Shown here piece by piece: positions 8,516-17,198 of a stretch of DNA of 64,000 bases. This stretch comes from PUPG01 sp031323845. Lineage in GTDB: Bacteria > Bacteroidota > Bacteroidia > Bacteroidales > UBA7960. Each line of letters starts with the position of its first letter. The stretch's first letter is position 1. Under the pieces are notes generated by a model that was not told where the DNA came from, made no database searches, and was given only the letters and a program-made list of their open reading frames with translations. The stretch lies in contig JAVIYP010000002.1 in assembly GCA_031323845.1 (NCBI GenBank), positions 35,737-99,736 of the forward strand. The letters run 5' to 3'. The position numbers and the translations under genes are program-made.

Positions 8516-9753
8516 ACATTGACAATCTTGCCGGTTGCATATTCACCTTTATCCAGCTTTTCTTTAACCTTTGAGAAGGCTTCCAGCGTATATTCCACGT
8601 CTTCGAGTGTATGCATGGCTGTAGGGATGAGTCTCAGTATGATCATGCCTTTTGGAATCACGGGGTAGGCCACGACGGAACAGAAGATATTAAAGTTTTC
8701 TCTGAGATCGTGCGTAAGGTTAGTCCCTTCGGGGGTGTCGCCGCTTAGGACTACCGGGGTAACAGGCGATTCGGTAAGACCGATGTTGAAGCCCCGTTTT
8801 ACCAGTCCGTTTTGCAGGGCCCTGGTTATGGTCCAAAGCTTTTCACGCAGTCCGGGATTATTGCGCATAAGTTCGAGGCGCTTCAGTGCTCCGGCCACAA
8901 TGGGCATGGGCAGCGATTTTGCGTAGATCTGGCTGCGCATATTGTACATAAGATAGGTGATCACTTCTTTTGGGCCGGCTACGAAAGCGCCGATAGAAGC
9001 CACAGCTTTGGCGAACGTTCCGAAGAAAACATCGATTTCGTCCTGAACACCAAGATGTTCACCCGTGCCTGCGCCTGTTTTACCCATGGTACCGAAGCCG
9101 TGGGCATCGTCAACCAGCAGGCGGAAGTTAAATTCCTTTTTCATGGCAGCGATCTTGTCGAGCTTGCCAAGGTCGCCCGACATGCCAAAAACGCCTTCCG
9201 TGATCACCAGGATACCGCCACCGGTCTTATCAGCCAGTATGCGGGCCCGTTCCAGCTGTTTCCGCAGGCTTTCCATGTTGTTATGCGGATATACAAACCG
9301 TTTCCCCAGGTGCATGCGTAACCCGTCAATGATACAGGCGTGCGACTCTGAATCATAAACAACCACATCGTTTCTGTCAAGAAGGGCATCAATGATGGAT
9401 ACCATACCCTGATAGCCGTAATTCAGCAGGTAGGCTGACTCTTTGCCGACAAAGGCGGCCAATTCGTTTTCCAACTGCTCATGAAGATCCGTTTGTCCCG
9501 ACATCATCCGGGCTCCCATAGGCAATGCCATGCCATATTGAGCGGTTGCACGGGTATCGGCTTCACGCACTTCAGGGTGGTTGGCGAGACCGAGGTAATT
9601 ATTCAGACTCCAGACAAGACGCTCTTTCCCCTGAAATACCATTCTGTTGGAGATTTCTCCTTCGAGCTTGGGGAAGGTAAAGTAACCGTGGACCTGACTG
9701 GCATATTGACCCAGCGGGCCCAGTTTATTGGTGGCTTTATTAAAGATATCCAT
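8509..9753 (-). CDS. PLP-dependent alpha-oxoamine synthase (serine palmitoyltransferase / cysteate acyltransferase-like)
   Basis: Fold-type I PLP enzyme of the KBL / BioF / SPT family, which condenses an amino acid with an acyl-CoA or acyl-ACP and releases CO2. 414 residues. His138 in SHACIIDG should stack on the cofactor. Asp215 in DDAHGFG contacts the pyridine nitrogen, and Lys249 in FFGTFAKAV is the Schiff-base lysine. The substrate cannot be read from sequence. Candidates are serine (sphingolipids), cysteate (sulfonolipids), glycine (KBL) and pimeloyl thioester (BioF). No other biotin or threonine-degradation gene is adjacent, so a lipid role is plausible. A TAAATTTG promoter box overlaps the uvrB stop just upstream. 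Confidence 0.85.
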   Translation of the reverse strand: MDIFNKATNKLGPLGQYASQVHGYFTFPKLEGEISNRMVFQGKERLVWSLNNYLGLANHPEVREADTRATAQYGMALPMGARMMSGQTDLHEQLENELAAFVGKESAYLLNYGYQGMVSIIDALLDRNDVVVYDSESHACIIDGLRMHLGKRFVYPHNNMESLRKQLERARILADKTGGGILVITEGVFGMSGDLGKLDKIAAMKKEFNFRLLVDDAHGFGTMGKTGAGTGEHLGVQDEIDVFFGTFAKAVASIGAFVAGPKEVITYLMYNMRSQIYAKSLPMPIVAGALKRLELMRNNPGLREKLWTITRALQNGLVKRGFNIGLTESPVTPVVLSGDTPEGTNLTHDLRENFNIFCSVVAYPVIPKGMIILRLIPTAMHTLEDVEYTLEAFSKVKEKLDKGEYATGKIVNVL

Positions 9754-9778
9754 AAACGGTGCTATTAATAATCAGGAG

Positions 9779-9786
9779 CAAATTTA
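9779..9786 (-). promoter_or_regulatory. -7 box upstream of the oxoamine synthase gene
   Basis: The minus strand reads TAAATTTG, an exact TAnnTTTG match. It overlaps the uvrB stop codon and lies 26 nt before the ATG at 9753, so the gene probably has its own promoter despite following uvrB closely. Confidence 0.45.
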
Positions 9787-11811
9787 CATGAATTTTTCTT
9801 TAAACACTTTTTCCAGTGCATACATTTCGTCCCTGTACCTCGCCGCTTCGATAAAATCAAGCTCTTTGGCGGCTTTTTCCATTTGTCTGCGGCTTTGGTT
9901 TATTGCTTTGCGCAGTTGATCCCTGCTCATGTACTGCACCACAGGGTCTGCGGCAATATCAACGAATTCTTTCTCCCGGTAAACTTTTGGCTTACCCGGC
10001 CTGTCCACAACACTGGTCTGGCCATGAATGGCTTCAACCGATTTCATGATCTGTGCCGGGGTGATGTTGTGCTCCTCGTTGTACTTCAGCTGCTTTTCTC
10101 TTTTTCTGTTGGTTTCGTCTATGGCAGCCTGCATAGATCTGGTGATGCGGTCAGCATACATGATCACCTTGCTGTTGATGTTTCTGGCTGCCCTGCCTGC
10201 AGTTTGTATCAGCGATCTTTCTGAACGAAGAAAGCCTTCATTGTCAGCATCCAGAATGGCTACCAGCGATACCTCCGGCAGATCCAGACCCTCACGGAGC
10301 AAGTTTACACCGATCAGCACATCAAAATTGCCAAGCCTTAAATCCCGGAGAATCTCAACCCTTTCAAGTGTGTCTACCTCAGAATGAATATACTGACACC
10401 TTATGCCGGCTTTGGCCAGGTATTTTGTCAGTTCTTCCGCCATTCGTTTTGTCAGCGTGGTAACCAGCACCCGTTCCGTGGCCATGGTTCTTTGGTTGAT
10501 TTCTTCGAGCAGGTCATCCACCTGATTGATGACGGGCCTGACCTCAATGGGAGGTTCAAGCAGGCCTGTTGGCCTGATCAGCTGTTCCACAACCACACCT
10601 TCGCTTTGTTTTAACTCATAATCTGCAGGTGTTGCGCTGATAAAGATCACCTGGTTCATCAGCGATTCGAACTCGGCAAACTTAAGAGGTCTGTTGTCCA
10701 GGGCGGCAGGAAGGCGGAAACCATAGTCTACGAGGTTCTTTTTCCTTGAGAAATCACCTCCATACATTGCGTGGACCTGGGATATGGTAACATGGCTTTC
10801 ATCAACAACCATAAGATAGTCCTCAGGAAAATAATCCAGCAGGCAGAAAGGCCTGGAACCCGGTTTGCGGCCATCAAAGTATCTCGAGTAGTTCTCTATA
10901 CCGGGGCAATAACCCAGTTCGCGCATCATTTCCATGTCGTAGTTGACGCGGTCTTCCAGCCTGCTTGCTTCCATCTCTTTACCCTGGTTGCGAAGAAAAG
11001 CTGATTGCTCCACAAGATCATCCTGGATTTCCCTGATGGCGGCATTCATGCGCTCCTGAGAGGTCACAAAAATATTGGCGGGATAAATGGTAAGGTGATT
11101 GTAACGTTCAAAGGTCTTTCCGCTTTGCGGATTAAATGATTCAAGGCTTTCAATTTCATCACCCCAGAACGTGATGCGGTAGCCCACGTCGGCATAGGCC
11201 GGAAACACATCAACCGTGTCGCCCTGTACCCTGAACGTGCCTCTTTTGAATTCAAGCCCTGAGCGGCTGTACAGACTGCCTACCAGGCGGTGTAACAGCT
11301 TATTGCGGCTGACCACCAGTCCTTCCGCAAGCTGTATGATGTTTTCATGGAAATCATCCGGGTTACCGATGCCGTAAATACAGGAAACAGAGCTCACCAC
11401 GATGACGTCCCTGCGGCCCGACAACAAAGCACTTGAGGCGCTTAACCTGAGTTTTTCGATTTCATCATTGACAGACAGATCCTTCTCAATATAGGTGTTG
11501 GTGGTAGGTAAGTAAGCTTCGGGCTGATAATAGTCGTAATAGGAAACGAAATACTCAACGGCGTTTTCAGGAAAAAAACTTTTAAACTCACCATACAGCT
11601 GGGCAGCCAGGGTTTTGTTGTGGCTCAGCACGAGTGTTGGCCGCTGCACCTGTTCAATGACGTTGGCCACGGTAAACGTTTTTCCTGAACCGGTAACACC
11701 AAGCAGCGTCTGGAAGGGAACGCCGTCTTTGATCCCGCGTGTAAGCTGTTCAATGGCATCCGGCTGGTCGCCGGTAGGGGTGAAGTCGGATATAAGCTTA
11801 AACAGAGCCAT
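9784..11811 (-). CDS. uvrB: Excinuclease ABC subunit UvrB
   Basis: DNA-damage verification subunit of nucleotide excision repair, handed DNA by UvrA and recruiting UvrC. 675 residues is normal. Walker A GVTGSGKT is near residue 38-45. The damage-probing beta-hairpin is marked by YYDYYQPEAYLP near 92-104. Helicase motif VDESH is near 338 and QTAGRAARN near 540. The C-terminal UVR motif ELDFIEAARYRDEM near 645 binds UvrC. The start ATG at 11811 gives the usual MALFKLISDFTPTGDQP. Part of a minus-strand run with mutL and two rhomboid genes. Confidence 0.97.
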   Translation of the reverse strand: MALFKLISDFTPTGDQPDAIEQLTRGIKDGVPFQTLLGVTGSGKTFTVANVIEQVQRPTLVLSHNKTLAAQLYGEFKSFFPENAVEYFVSYYDYYQPEAYLPTTNTYIEKDLSVNDEIEKLRLSASSALLSGRRDVIVVSSVSCIYGIGNPDDFHENIIQLAEGLVVSRNKLLHRLVGSLYSRSGLEFKRGTFRVQGDTVDVFPAYADVGYRITFWGDEIESLESFNPQSGKTFERYNHLTIYPANIFVTSQERMNAAIREIQDDLVEQSAFLRNQGKEMEASRLEDRVNYDMEMMRELGYCPGIENYSRYFDGRKPGSRPFCLLDYFPEDYLMVVDESHVTISQVHAMYGGDFSRKKNLVDYGFRLPAALDNRPLKFAEFESLMNQVIFISATPADYELKQSEGVVVEQLIRPTGLLEPPIEVRPVINQVDDLLEEINQRTMATERVLVTTLTKRMAEELTKYLAKAGIRCQYIHSEVDTLERVEILRDLRLGNFDVLIGVNLLREGLDLPEVSLVAILDADNEGFLRSERSLIQTAGRAARNINSKVIMYADRITRSMQAAIDETNRKREKQLKYNEEHNITPAQIMKSVEAIHGQTSVVDRPGKPKVYREKEFVDIAADPVVQYMSRDQLRKAINQSRRQMEKAAKELDFIEAARYRDEMYALEKVFKEKFM

Positions 11812-11879
11812 ACAATGATTCCCTGATAACTAATTCGGAACAGCAGCCGGGACAAACCGGGAATGCCCTCGGTGGCCGG

Positions 11880-12773
11880 TTATTTGTTACCTGCTTTAAA
11901 CAGTAATTCTTTTTCTTCTTTGGTGAGGCTTTCATAACCGCTTTTTGAGATTTTGTCAAGGATAATGTCAATCTTTTCCTGTTTTTCGGCCCGTTGCCTG
12001 TTGTATTCAACATCATCAACAGGTCTTTCACGGGTGTATTCCACCCTGAAGCGGGGCTTTTTGCTGAATAATCTTGTGATTTTTCCAAGATAAAAAGAAA
12101 GCACAAGCGCAGGGTCTTTACCTTTAATCAGCAACCTGGCATAAATGTATCCCCAGAGGGCGCCCCCAAGGTGAGCGAGGTGTCCTCCCGGATTGCCCTT
12201 GTCAATGCTCAGGACATCAAGAACAACAAAAAAGATGGCAATATACTTGAGTTTAATCCTTCCGAAAAGCAGCAAAGGAAGATGATAGTTTGGCATATAG
12301 GCGGCTACGGCGATAAAAATGGCCAGTACTGATGCGGATGCACCGATGGCAACGGAATAGGCCACAACTTCACTGAATGCAGGAAAAACATTAAAAGAAA
12401 CGATGTAGAAAAGGGCTCCCGTCAGTCCGCCCAGCAGATAAGTCACCGTTAAGCGATCGGCCCCGATAAAGTCGGTAAACAGCCTGCCGCCGACATACAG
12501 CACGATCATATTGAAGAGTATGTGCAGAAAGTCGAAGTGGAGAAACATATAGCTGATCAGCGTCCATGGCCGGTGAAGAACGACATGGATGTTGCTGGAC
12601 ACCCCGAGCCATTCACTCATAATGCGGCCCGTATTGTCAACATTCCAAAGATAAAAAATGACCCTGATCAGGCTCAGAACAATGAATATCAGAACGTTTA
12701 TTCCTATAAGCCTGGACAGCACGCTGCCGCGTGAAAAAAAGGTTCTTATTTCGTGCAAAAAAGAGTTTTGCAT
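11880..12773 (-). CDS. Rhomboid-family intramembrane serine protease (second gene of the tandem)
   Basis: Polytopic inner-membrane protease that cleaves transmembrane substrates. 297 residues with about six hydrophobic helices. The catalytic pair is visible: Ser146 in IGASASV (GxS motif) and His201 in GGHLAHLGGALWG. HFDFLHILFNM near 79-89 is the conserved loop-1/TM2 region. A soluble C-terminal tail of about 80 residues contains a basic PRFRVEYTRERPVDDVEYN stretch and ends in a charged helix. It follows a second rhomboid gene by 24 bp, and the two are only distantly similar. Substrate unknown. Confidence 0.88.
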   Translation of the reverse strand: MQNSFLHEIRTFFSRGSVLSRLIGINVLIFIVLSLIRVIFYLWNVDNTGRIMSEWLGVSSNIHVVLHRPWTLISYMFLHFDFLHILFNMIVLYVGGRLFTDFIGADRLTVTYLLGGLTGALFYIVSFNVFPAFSEVVAYSVAIGASASVLAIFIAVAAYMPNYHLPLLLFGRIKLKYIAIFFVVLDVLSIDKGNPGGHLAHLGGALWGYIYARLLIKGKDPALVLSFYLGKITRLFSKKPRFRVEYTRERPVDDVEYNRQRAEKQEKIDIILDKISKSGYESLTKEEKELLFKAGNK

Positions 12774-12797
12774 AGCCGGAATATTAGGAACAGGGAG

Positions 12798-13547
12798 TTA
12801 GTAATAGATCATTCTCCTGCGTCGCCAGTATCTGATGAGCAGAAATCCGAACAGCATTCCGCCAAGATGCGCAAAATGGGCGATGTTGCCGTCAGAGGTA
12901 ATACCGAAATAGAGTTCTAGCGCGCCGTAACCCATAACAAAGTATTTTGCTTTCACCGGTATGGCGAAGAAAAGATAGATGTAACTGTTTGGAAAAAACA
13001 TGCCAAAGGCAAGCAGGATGCCAAAAACTGCGCCTGAGGCCCCAACGGTCGGAATGAAGTATCTGCTCAGGTAGGCAATCATAGTGCTTTCAGATGCCCC
13101 CTGGATGATCCTGTAGCTGCCAGTGTTTATATAATGTTTGAGATCTGCTGCACTGTAGCCGGCTGCCAGAAGCTCCGACCGTAAGCTGAGCGCCTCCAGG
13201 TAGTTGACGCCGAGGTGCAGGAAGGCAGCACCAAAACCGGTTATCAGGTAGTAGATAAGAAAGCGCCTGGAGCCCATAAGGTTTTCAATAGCCGAGCCAA
13301 ACATCCACAAGGCAAACATGTTGAAGAAGATATGCGAGAAGTTCGCATGCATAAACATGTGGCTAACAAACTGGTAAGGCTCAAAATCGGGCGAACCCGG
13401 CATGTGCAAACCCAGTACCTTGATCAGGTTGATCTGAAACGCCCCTCCCAGCGATAAGGTTGCAAGGAAAAACAACCCATTGATTATGAGAAGGTTTTTA
13501 ACAACCAATGGCATTAAATTAAAGCCTCCGACTCTATATTGCATCAT
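12798..13547 (-). CDS. Rhomboid-family intramembrane serine protease (first gene of the tandem)
   Basis: 249 residues with six predicted membrane helices. Catalytic Ser171 is in VGASGAVFG and His227 in IAHFAHLGGMLFG; HANFSHIFFNM near 67-77 is also canonical. A longer loop between TM3 and TM4 (about 120-160) distinguishes it from its neighbour. It ends in a short RRRR-rich tail. ATG at 13547 is used; the next codon is also Met. A terminator-like hairpin (13586-13616) separates it from mutL upstream. Confidence 0.88.
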   Translation of the reverse strand: MMQYRVGGFNLMPLVVKNLLIINGLFFLATLSLGGAFQINLIKVLGLHMPGSPDFEPYQFVSHMFMHANFSHIFFNMFALWMFGSAIENLMGSRRFLIYYLITGFGAAFLHLGVNYLEALSLRSELLAAGYSAADLKHYINTGSYRIIQGASESTMIAYLSRYFIPTVGASGAVFGILLAFGMFFPNSYIYLFFAIPVKAKYFVMGYGALELYFGITSDGNIAHFAHLGGMLFGFLLIRYWRRRRMIYY

Positions 13548-13585
13548 AATTAAACCATTTACAAGTAAACGAACAGTTGTTGCTG

Positions 13586-13616
13586 AAAAAAGTTTAGCCG
13601 TCCACCGGACTGGCTA
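13586..13616 (-). terminator. Terminator-like hairpin after mutL
   Basis: Arms TAGCCGTCC (13595-13603) and GGAC-T-GGCTA (13607-13616) form a 9-bp stem with one bulge and a 3-nt loop. On the minus strand the stem is followed by AAC and then six T. This suits an intrinsic terminator for mutL. A TATTTTTG box at 13635-13628 lies just before it, so a short leader RNA is an alternative reading. Confidence 0.5.
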
Positions 13617-13646
13617 TAACGGCTGGACAAAAATACGATTAAAAAC

Positions 13647-15494
13647 TTACTTGAATCGTGCCGCTAATTCCTCATTGGAAATAATGCTCAGAATGGTTTT
13701 ACCTGCCGGAGACTGCTGAGGCATCTTGCAGGCGAATAAGCTGTCGGCAATGGAAGCCATTTCTTCCTGGGTCAGCATCTTGCCCGGCTTGATGGCCAGC
13801 TTCCGGGCCATAGACCGCAACACATTAGTGCGTGAATCGGCTTTCAGTTCAAGACGGTTTTTCTGATATTGCTCTATGACGCCTTCGATAACCTCCTGCA
13901 GCGAATCATCTTCCGTTAAATCGACCGGAATGGCATCAATAACAAAATGATTAGCACTTAACTCATTTATGCTGAATCCAATGCCCTTGATATCTTCAAT
14001 TATTTCTTTAAGTATTTCGGATTCATGCTCATTGAGTCGTACGTTTTCGGGAAAGAGCAGTTGTTGTGAAGCCATATGGCGGTTTTCGAAAAGAATGGTG
14101 TACTTTTCAAACAGGATCCTTTCATGAGCTCTTTGCTGGTCAATGATCATCAACCCGGATTTTACCGGGGTAAGGATGTACTGATTATGCAGCTGAAAAA
14201 ACTTTTTCTCGCCATTGTCCTGCAGCGATTCATTCCAGTCGGGACTGATAATTACTTGTTTCCCTGATGCTTCCTCTTTTATTGGGGGAAGGTCAGCATC
14301 GGTTGGGAATAGTTTTTCCCATTGTTTTGGATTGATGCGGCTGCTAAGATCGCCAAAAGGTTGTCCGGTGCTTTTTTCCCGGCCCTGGTTAAAGGGATTG
14401 AAATCCGGATTGATTTGTATGGAAGGCGAGGACGGTTTCCGGTATTTTTGGGTTTCAGGAATATCAAAGGAGTTTTCCCTGTCAAAGTCCAGGCTGGGTG
14501 TGGCGTTATGGCTTGCCAGTGCCATTTTTACAGCCGACCTTACCACCTGGTATATATACCTTTCGTCCTGGAATTTAATTTCTGTTTTTGTAGGATGAAC
14601 GTTCACATCAATTTGTTCGGGCGATGTTTCAAGAAAAAGGAAAAAGCTGGGGAATGCATCTTCGGGAATCAGGTCATGAAACGCTTGTTCCACGGCATGA
14701 TTCAGATAGGCTGAACGGATATAGCGTTTGTTGACGAACAGAAATTGCTCGCCCCGTACTTTTCTGGCGTACTGGGGTTTGCCCACAAAGCCGTCAATCC
14801 TTACCAGTTGCGTTTCTTCGGAAACCGGTATCAGTCGCTGGTTATAATTGCTCCCAAAAAGATGGATGAGGCGTTGTTTGGCATTTCCCTTGTTTAGCTG
14901 GTGGGTTAGCTGGTTGTTTTGGTAAAACTGAAAGGCGATGTCAGGGTAGGCAATGGCAAGTCTTTGAAATTCAGTCAGAATATGCCTTTTCTCAATATTG
15001 TCGGATTTCAAAAAATTCCTTCTGGCAGGAGTGTTGAAAAACAGGTTTTTAACGGCTACTGATGTTCCTTTGGTGCAGTTACAGGGGGATTGTGAGATAA
15101 GCCGTGCAGCTTCCATAACCACTTCACTGCCCAGCTGTTCATCAACGGTGCGGGTTTTTAGTTCAACCTTGGCAATTGCAGCGATGGATGCCAGTGCCTC
15201 ACCTCTGAAACCCATGGTGCGAATGGCAAACAGGTCGCTTGCCTGTTCAATTTTTGAGGTTGCATGTCTTTCGAAACAGAGCCTGGCATCGGTTTCCGAC
15301 ATTCCTTTACCGTCATCAACCACCTGGATCAGGGTTTTGCCGGCATCCTTAATGATCAGCTGGATGTTCTGCGCACCTGCATCAACCGCATTTTCAAGCA
15401 GCTCCTTAACTGCCGAAGCCGGTCGTTGTATCACTTCTCCCGCTGCAATCTGATTGGCAACGGCATCAGGTAAAAGTTTAATTACATCTGTCAT
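13647..15494 (-). CDS. mutL: DNA mismatch repair protein MutL
   Basis: Dimeric GHKL ATPase linking MutS to strand incision. 615 residues. The N-terminal ATPase shows IAAGEVIQRPASAVKELLEN (residues 17-36), VDDGKGM near 60 and GFRGEAL near 93. The C-terminal dimerisation domain contains DQQRAHERILFE near 450. This is the position of the endonuclease motif DQHA(x)2E(x)4E: Asp, Gln and both Glu are kept, but His-Ala is replaced by Gln-Arg. A CPHGRP-type motif is not evident. A 32-bp gap separates it from the small membrane protein gene upstream. Confidence 0.96.
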   Translation of the reverse strand: MTDVIKLLPDAVANQIAAGEVIQRPASAVKELLENAVDAGAQNIQLIIKDAGKTLIQVVDDGKGMSETDARLCFERHATSKIEQASDLFAIRTMGFRGEALASIAAIAKVELKTRTVDEQLGSEVVMEAARLISQSPCNCTKGTSVAVKNLFFNTPARRNFLKSDNIEKRHILTEFQRLAIAYPDIAFQFYQNNQLTHQLNKGNAKQRLIHLFGSNYNQRLIPVSEETQLVRIDGFVGKPQYARKVRGEQFLFVNKRYIRSAYLNHAVEQAFHDLIPEDAFPSFFLFLETSPEQIDVNVHPTKTEIKFQDERYIYQVVRSAVKMALASHNATPSLDFDRENSFDIPETQKYRKPSSPSIQINPDFNPFNQGREKSTGQPFGDLSSRINPKQWEKLFPTDADLPPIKEEASGKQVIISPDWNESLQDNGEKKFFQLHNQYILTPVKSGLMIIDQQRAHERILFEKYTILFENRHMASQQLLFPENVRLNEHESEILKEIIEDIKGIGFSINELSANHFVIDAIPVDLTEDDSLQEVIEGVIEQYQKNRLELKADSRTNVLRSMARKLAIKPGKMLTQEEMASIADSLFACKMPQQSPAGKTILSIISNEELAARFK

Positions 15495-15526
15495 AGCCTT
15501 GCTCTAAACCCTTAACATCCTCACGT

Positions 15527-15793
15527 TCACAAATAAAAAATCAGGTACAGCAACATAAACATCACAACAAGGATGATGATAAGCCTTTGGTTTGAGGCTT
15601 TCCTGCTTCTCGCGCCTGCAGTGCGCTTCCAACGTAAATTCAGCCTGTCTCGTAATGCGCTGGCGTAGTGTTCCGGATCATCATCACTGATGGTTTTTTC
15701 GCGCTCCTCTCTTTCTTCTTTCTTCTTATCGTAATATACCGGACGATAATTAAACTTTTTGTTTTTCGGTATTTTGAAAAATGTGAGTGCCAT
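15527..15793 (-). CDS. Small single-pass membrane protein upstream of mutL
   Basis: 88 residues. The N-terminus is basic (FFKIPKNKKFNYRPVYYD), the middle is highly charged (KKKEEREEREKTISDDD), and the C-terminus is one hydrophobic helix (LIIILVVMFMLLYLIFYL). It is a tail-anchored topology with no recognised domain. I believe similar small proteins accompany mutL in other Bacteroidota genomes (inference from memory). It has a good promoter just upstream and is the first gene of the transcript leading into mutL. Function unknown. Confidence 0.72.
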   Translation of the reverse strand: MALTFFKIPKNKKFNYRPVYYDKKKEEREEREKTISDDDPEHYASALRDRLNLRWKRTAGARSRKASNQRLIIILVVMFMLLYLIFYL

Positions 15794-15824
15794 GGGAAAA
15801 AGTGATTGTGTGTGCCTCTTCCTG

Positions 15825-15855
15825 CAAAATTACTCAATATCTGCCGAAATGCCAA
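15825..15855 (-). promoter_or_regulatory. Promoter of the small-membrane-protein / mutL transcript
   Basis: On the minus strand, TTG (15855-15853), 20 nt, then TAATTTTG (15832-15825): a full match to the Bacteroidota -33/-7 promoter with ideal spacing, 32 nt before the ATG at 15793. Confidence 0.6.
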
Positions 15856-15861
15856 GCATCG

Positions 15862-15891
15862 AAAAAACCCTTTCCCGCTGAGGAAAGGGTT
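15862..15891 (-). terminator. Intrinsic terminator of the DUF6580-like gene
   Basis: AACCCTTTCC (15866-15875) and GGAAAGGGTT (15882-15891) form a perfect 10-bp stem with a 6-nt loop. On the minus strand the stem runs into T residues (six in a row from 15867 down to 15862). It lies 28 bp past the stop at 15919 and just before the promoter of the next minus-strand unit. Confidence 0.85.
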
Positions 15892-15918
15892 CGTTTAAGG
15901 TACTATAAGACAATGTTT

Positions 15919-16443
15919 TCAGGCAGTTTTCAGCGAAGGCACCCATTGTTGTACGAGATAGAAGCCTCCGAAAAAGACGGTGTTGTAAAACAGGTCGCCC
16001 AGTAAGCTTGTGTGAAAAAATGGGATGGCCATGGTATAAGACGTCATCAGTCCCTGGAATGTGTTGGGATAGACCGGTACGGCTAACCATACGGCGGCAT
16101 TGGTAATCAGAAAAAACAACACTGACCCTGCTATTGATCCGCCCAGAATATAGGGTATCCTGATGTTGTTACGCATCAGGGTGCCGAGCAATACGACCAG
16201 GGCAAAACTCAGGTATACGGGTAGCATCAGGTGGTGGAAACCGAGGAACAGATCGCTGATAAACAAGGCGGCCAGTGGTATGAGAAAGGCTGACAGGCGT
16301 TTGCCAAAATGTGCACCACCAAACAAGGCTGCTGCTGCAACAGGAGTAAAATTAGGATAATGAGGCACAAGCCGCATCAGTGCTGCAAAAATGATAATGC
16401 CTGTAATGACCAATAGTCTGGGTGTGATCCATTTCCAGTTCAT
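15919..16443 (-). CDS. DUF6580-like integral membrane protein
   Basis: 174 residues, nearly all hydrophobic, with about five to six transmembrane helices. The motifs NFTPVAAAALFGGAHFG near 28-44 and ALFISDLFLGFHHLMLPVY near 55-73 match a family of small membrane proteins distantly like the substrate-binding (S) components of ECF vitamin transporters. The substrate is unknown. The longer frame starting at 16554 is rejected because the 37 extra residues are polar and unconserved-looking; ATG 16443 (MNWKW) is preferred, and a TACTTTTG box lies 34 nt upstream of it. No riboswitch structure was seen in the leader. Confidence 0.65.
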   Translation of the reverse strand: MNWKWITPRLLVITGIIIFAALMRLVPHYPNFTPVAAAALFGGAHFGKRLSAFLIPLAALFISDLFLGFHHLMLPVYLSFALVVLLGTLMRNNIRIPYILGGSIAGSVLFFLITNAAVWLAVPVYPNTFQGLMTSYTMAIPFFHTSLLGDLFYNTVFFGGFYLVQQWVPSLKTA

Positions 16444-16476
16444 AATGTTGGTATTAATGAGTTGAAGATTGTTAGG

Positions 16477-16484
16477 CAAAAGTA
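16477..16484 (-). promoter_or_regulatory. -7 box upstream of the DUF6580-like gene
   Basis: The minus strand reads TACTTTTG (TAnnTTTG), 34 nt before ATG 16443. No clear -33 element was found. Confidence 0.4.
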
Positions 16485-16662
16485 TAAAATCCTTTTTACT
16501 TATAACATCCGTGTCTGAAAAATGTTTTGCACCGGCTGTGTTCTCACGGACCATGAGCTTCCATCAAAAAATAAGAAAAAAGAAGCTGCCTGTTTTTAAA
16601 CCTTTTGGGTTACCGGCTATCAAACGAGTGAAAACAAATTATTCACATCTTAATCATACCTT

Positions 16663-17184
16663 ATGAAAACCAGGAATATTTTAGCAGCTTTTTTTGTGCT
16701 TACCATGATGTTCTCGTTTGAATCCATGGCTCAGCGTGGTGGTCGGTTTACGTCCCCTTCAAACCAACCGAGGTTCAACGAACGCCCTGCCGGCAGATTT
16801 GAAGCTCAGGCAGGACCCAGAACAGAATATTGCTATCTGGCTCTGGAATTATCGGAAGAGCAGCTGGCTTCATTCCGTGAGCTTCGTCTTGCTCATGCGG
16901 AGAAACGGACATCTCACCAGGCCAGGATGGATGAGTTGCGCAGCCGTAAACGCACTTTGATGCTGCAAGCCGAGCCTGACCGCGCTGCTATCAACACTAT
17001 TATTGATGAAATGACCAACCTTCAGAATGCCAAGATGAAAGAGCGGGTAAACCACAGGCAGGCCATTAGAAGCATGCTCACCGATGATCAGCGGATAATG
17101 TTTGACAGCCGTCAGATGTATCGCCAGGGTGGGCGGGGTCAATCCGGCGGGCCTCATGGAAGACCAGGCATGCGGCGGTGGTAA
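16663..17184 (+). CDS. Periplasmic Spy/CpxP-like (LTXXQ-type) protein
   Basis: 173 residues with an N-terminal signal peptide (MKTRNILAAFFVLTMMFSF, cleavage after SMAQ). The body is a helical, charged LTXXQ-like fold: LELSEEQLASFRELRLAHAEKR near 66-87, and MLTDDQRIMFDSRQ near 146-159, the typical repeated L-T/S-x-x-Q motif. The tail is Gly/Arg-rich. The Spy/CpxP family includes ATP-independent periplasmic chaperones and metal-stress sensors. The gene stands alone on the plus strand with a terminator embedded in the next, convergent gene. A second Spy-like protein is at 24783. Confidence 0.7.
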   Translation: MKTRNILAAFFVLTMMFSFESMAQRGGRFTSPSNQPRFNERPAGRFEAQAGPRTEYCYLALELSEEQLASFRELRLAHAEKRTSHQARMDELRSRKRTLMLQAEPDRAAINTIIDEMTNLQNAKMKERVNHRQAIRSMLTDDQRIMFDSRQMYRQGGRGQSGGPHGRPGMRRW

Positions 17185-17198
17185 ACTTATTGTTTTAG

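Noticed and set aside
16444..16662. Cobalamin or other riboswitch upstream of the DUF6580-like gene
   Set aside because: No conserved riboswitch boxes or stable multi-helix structure could be recognised in these 219 bp.
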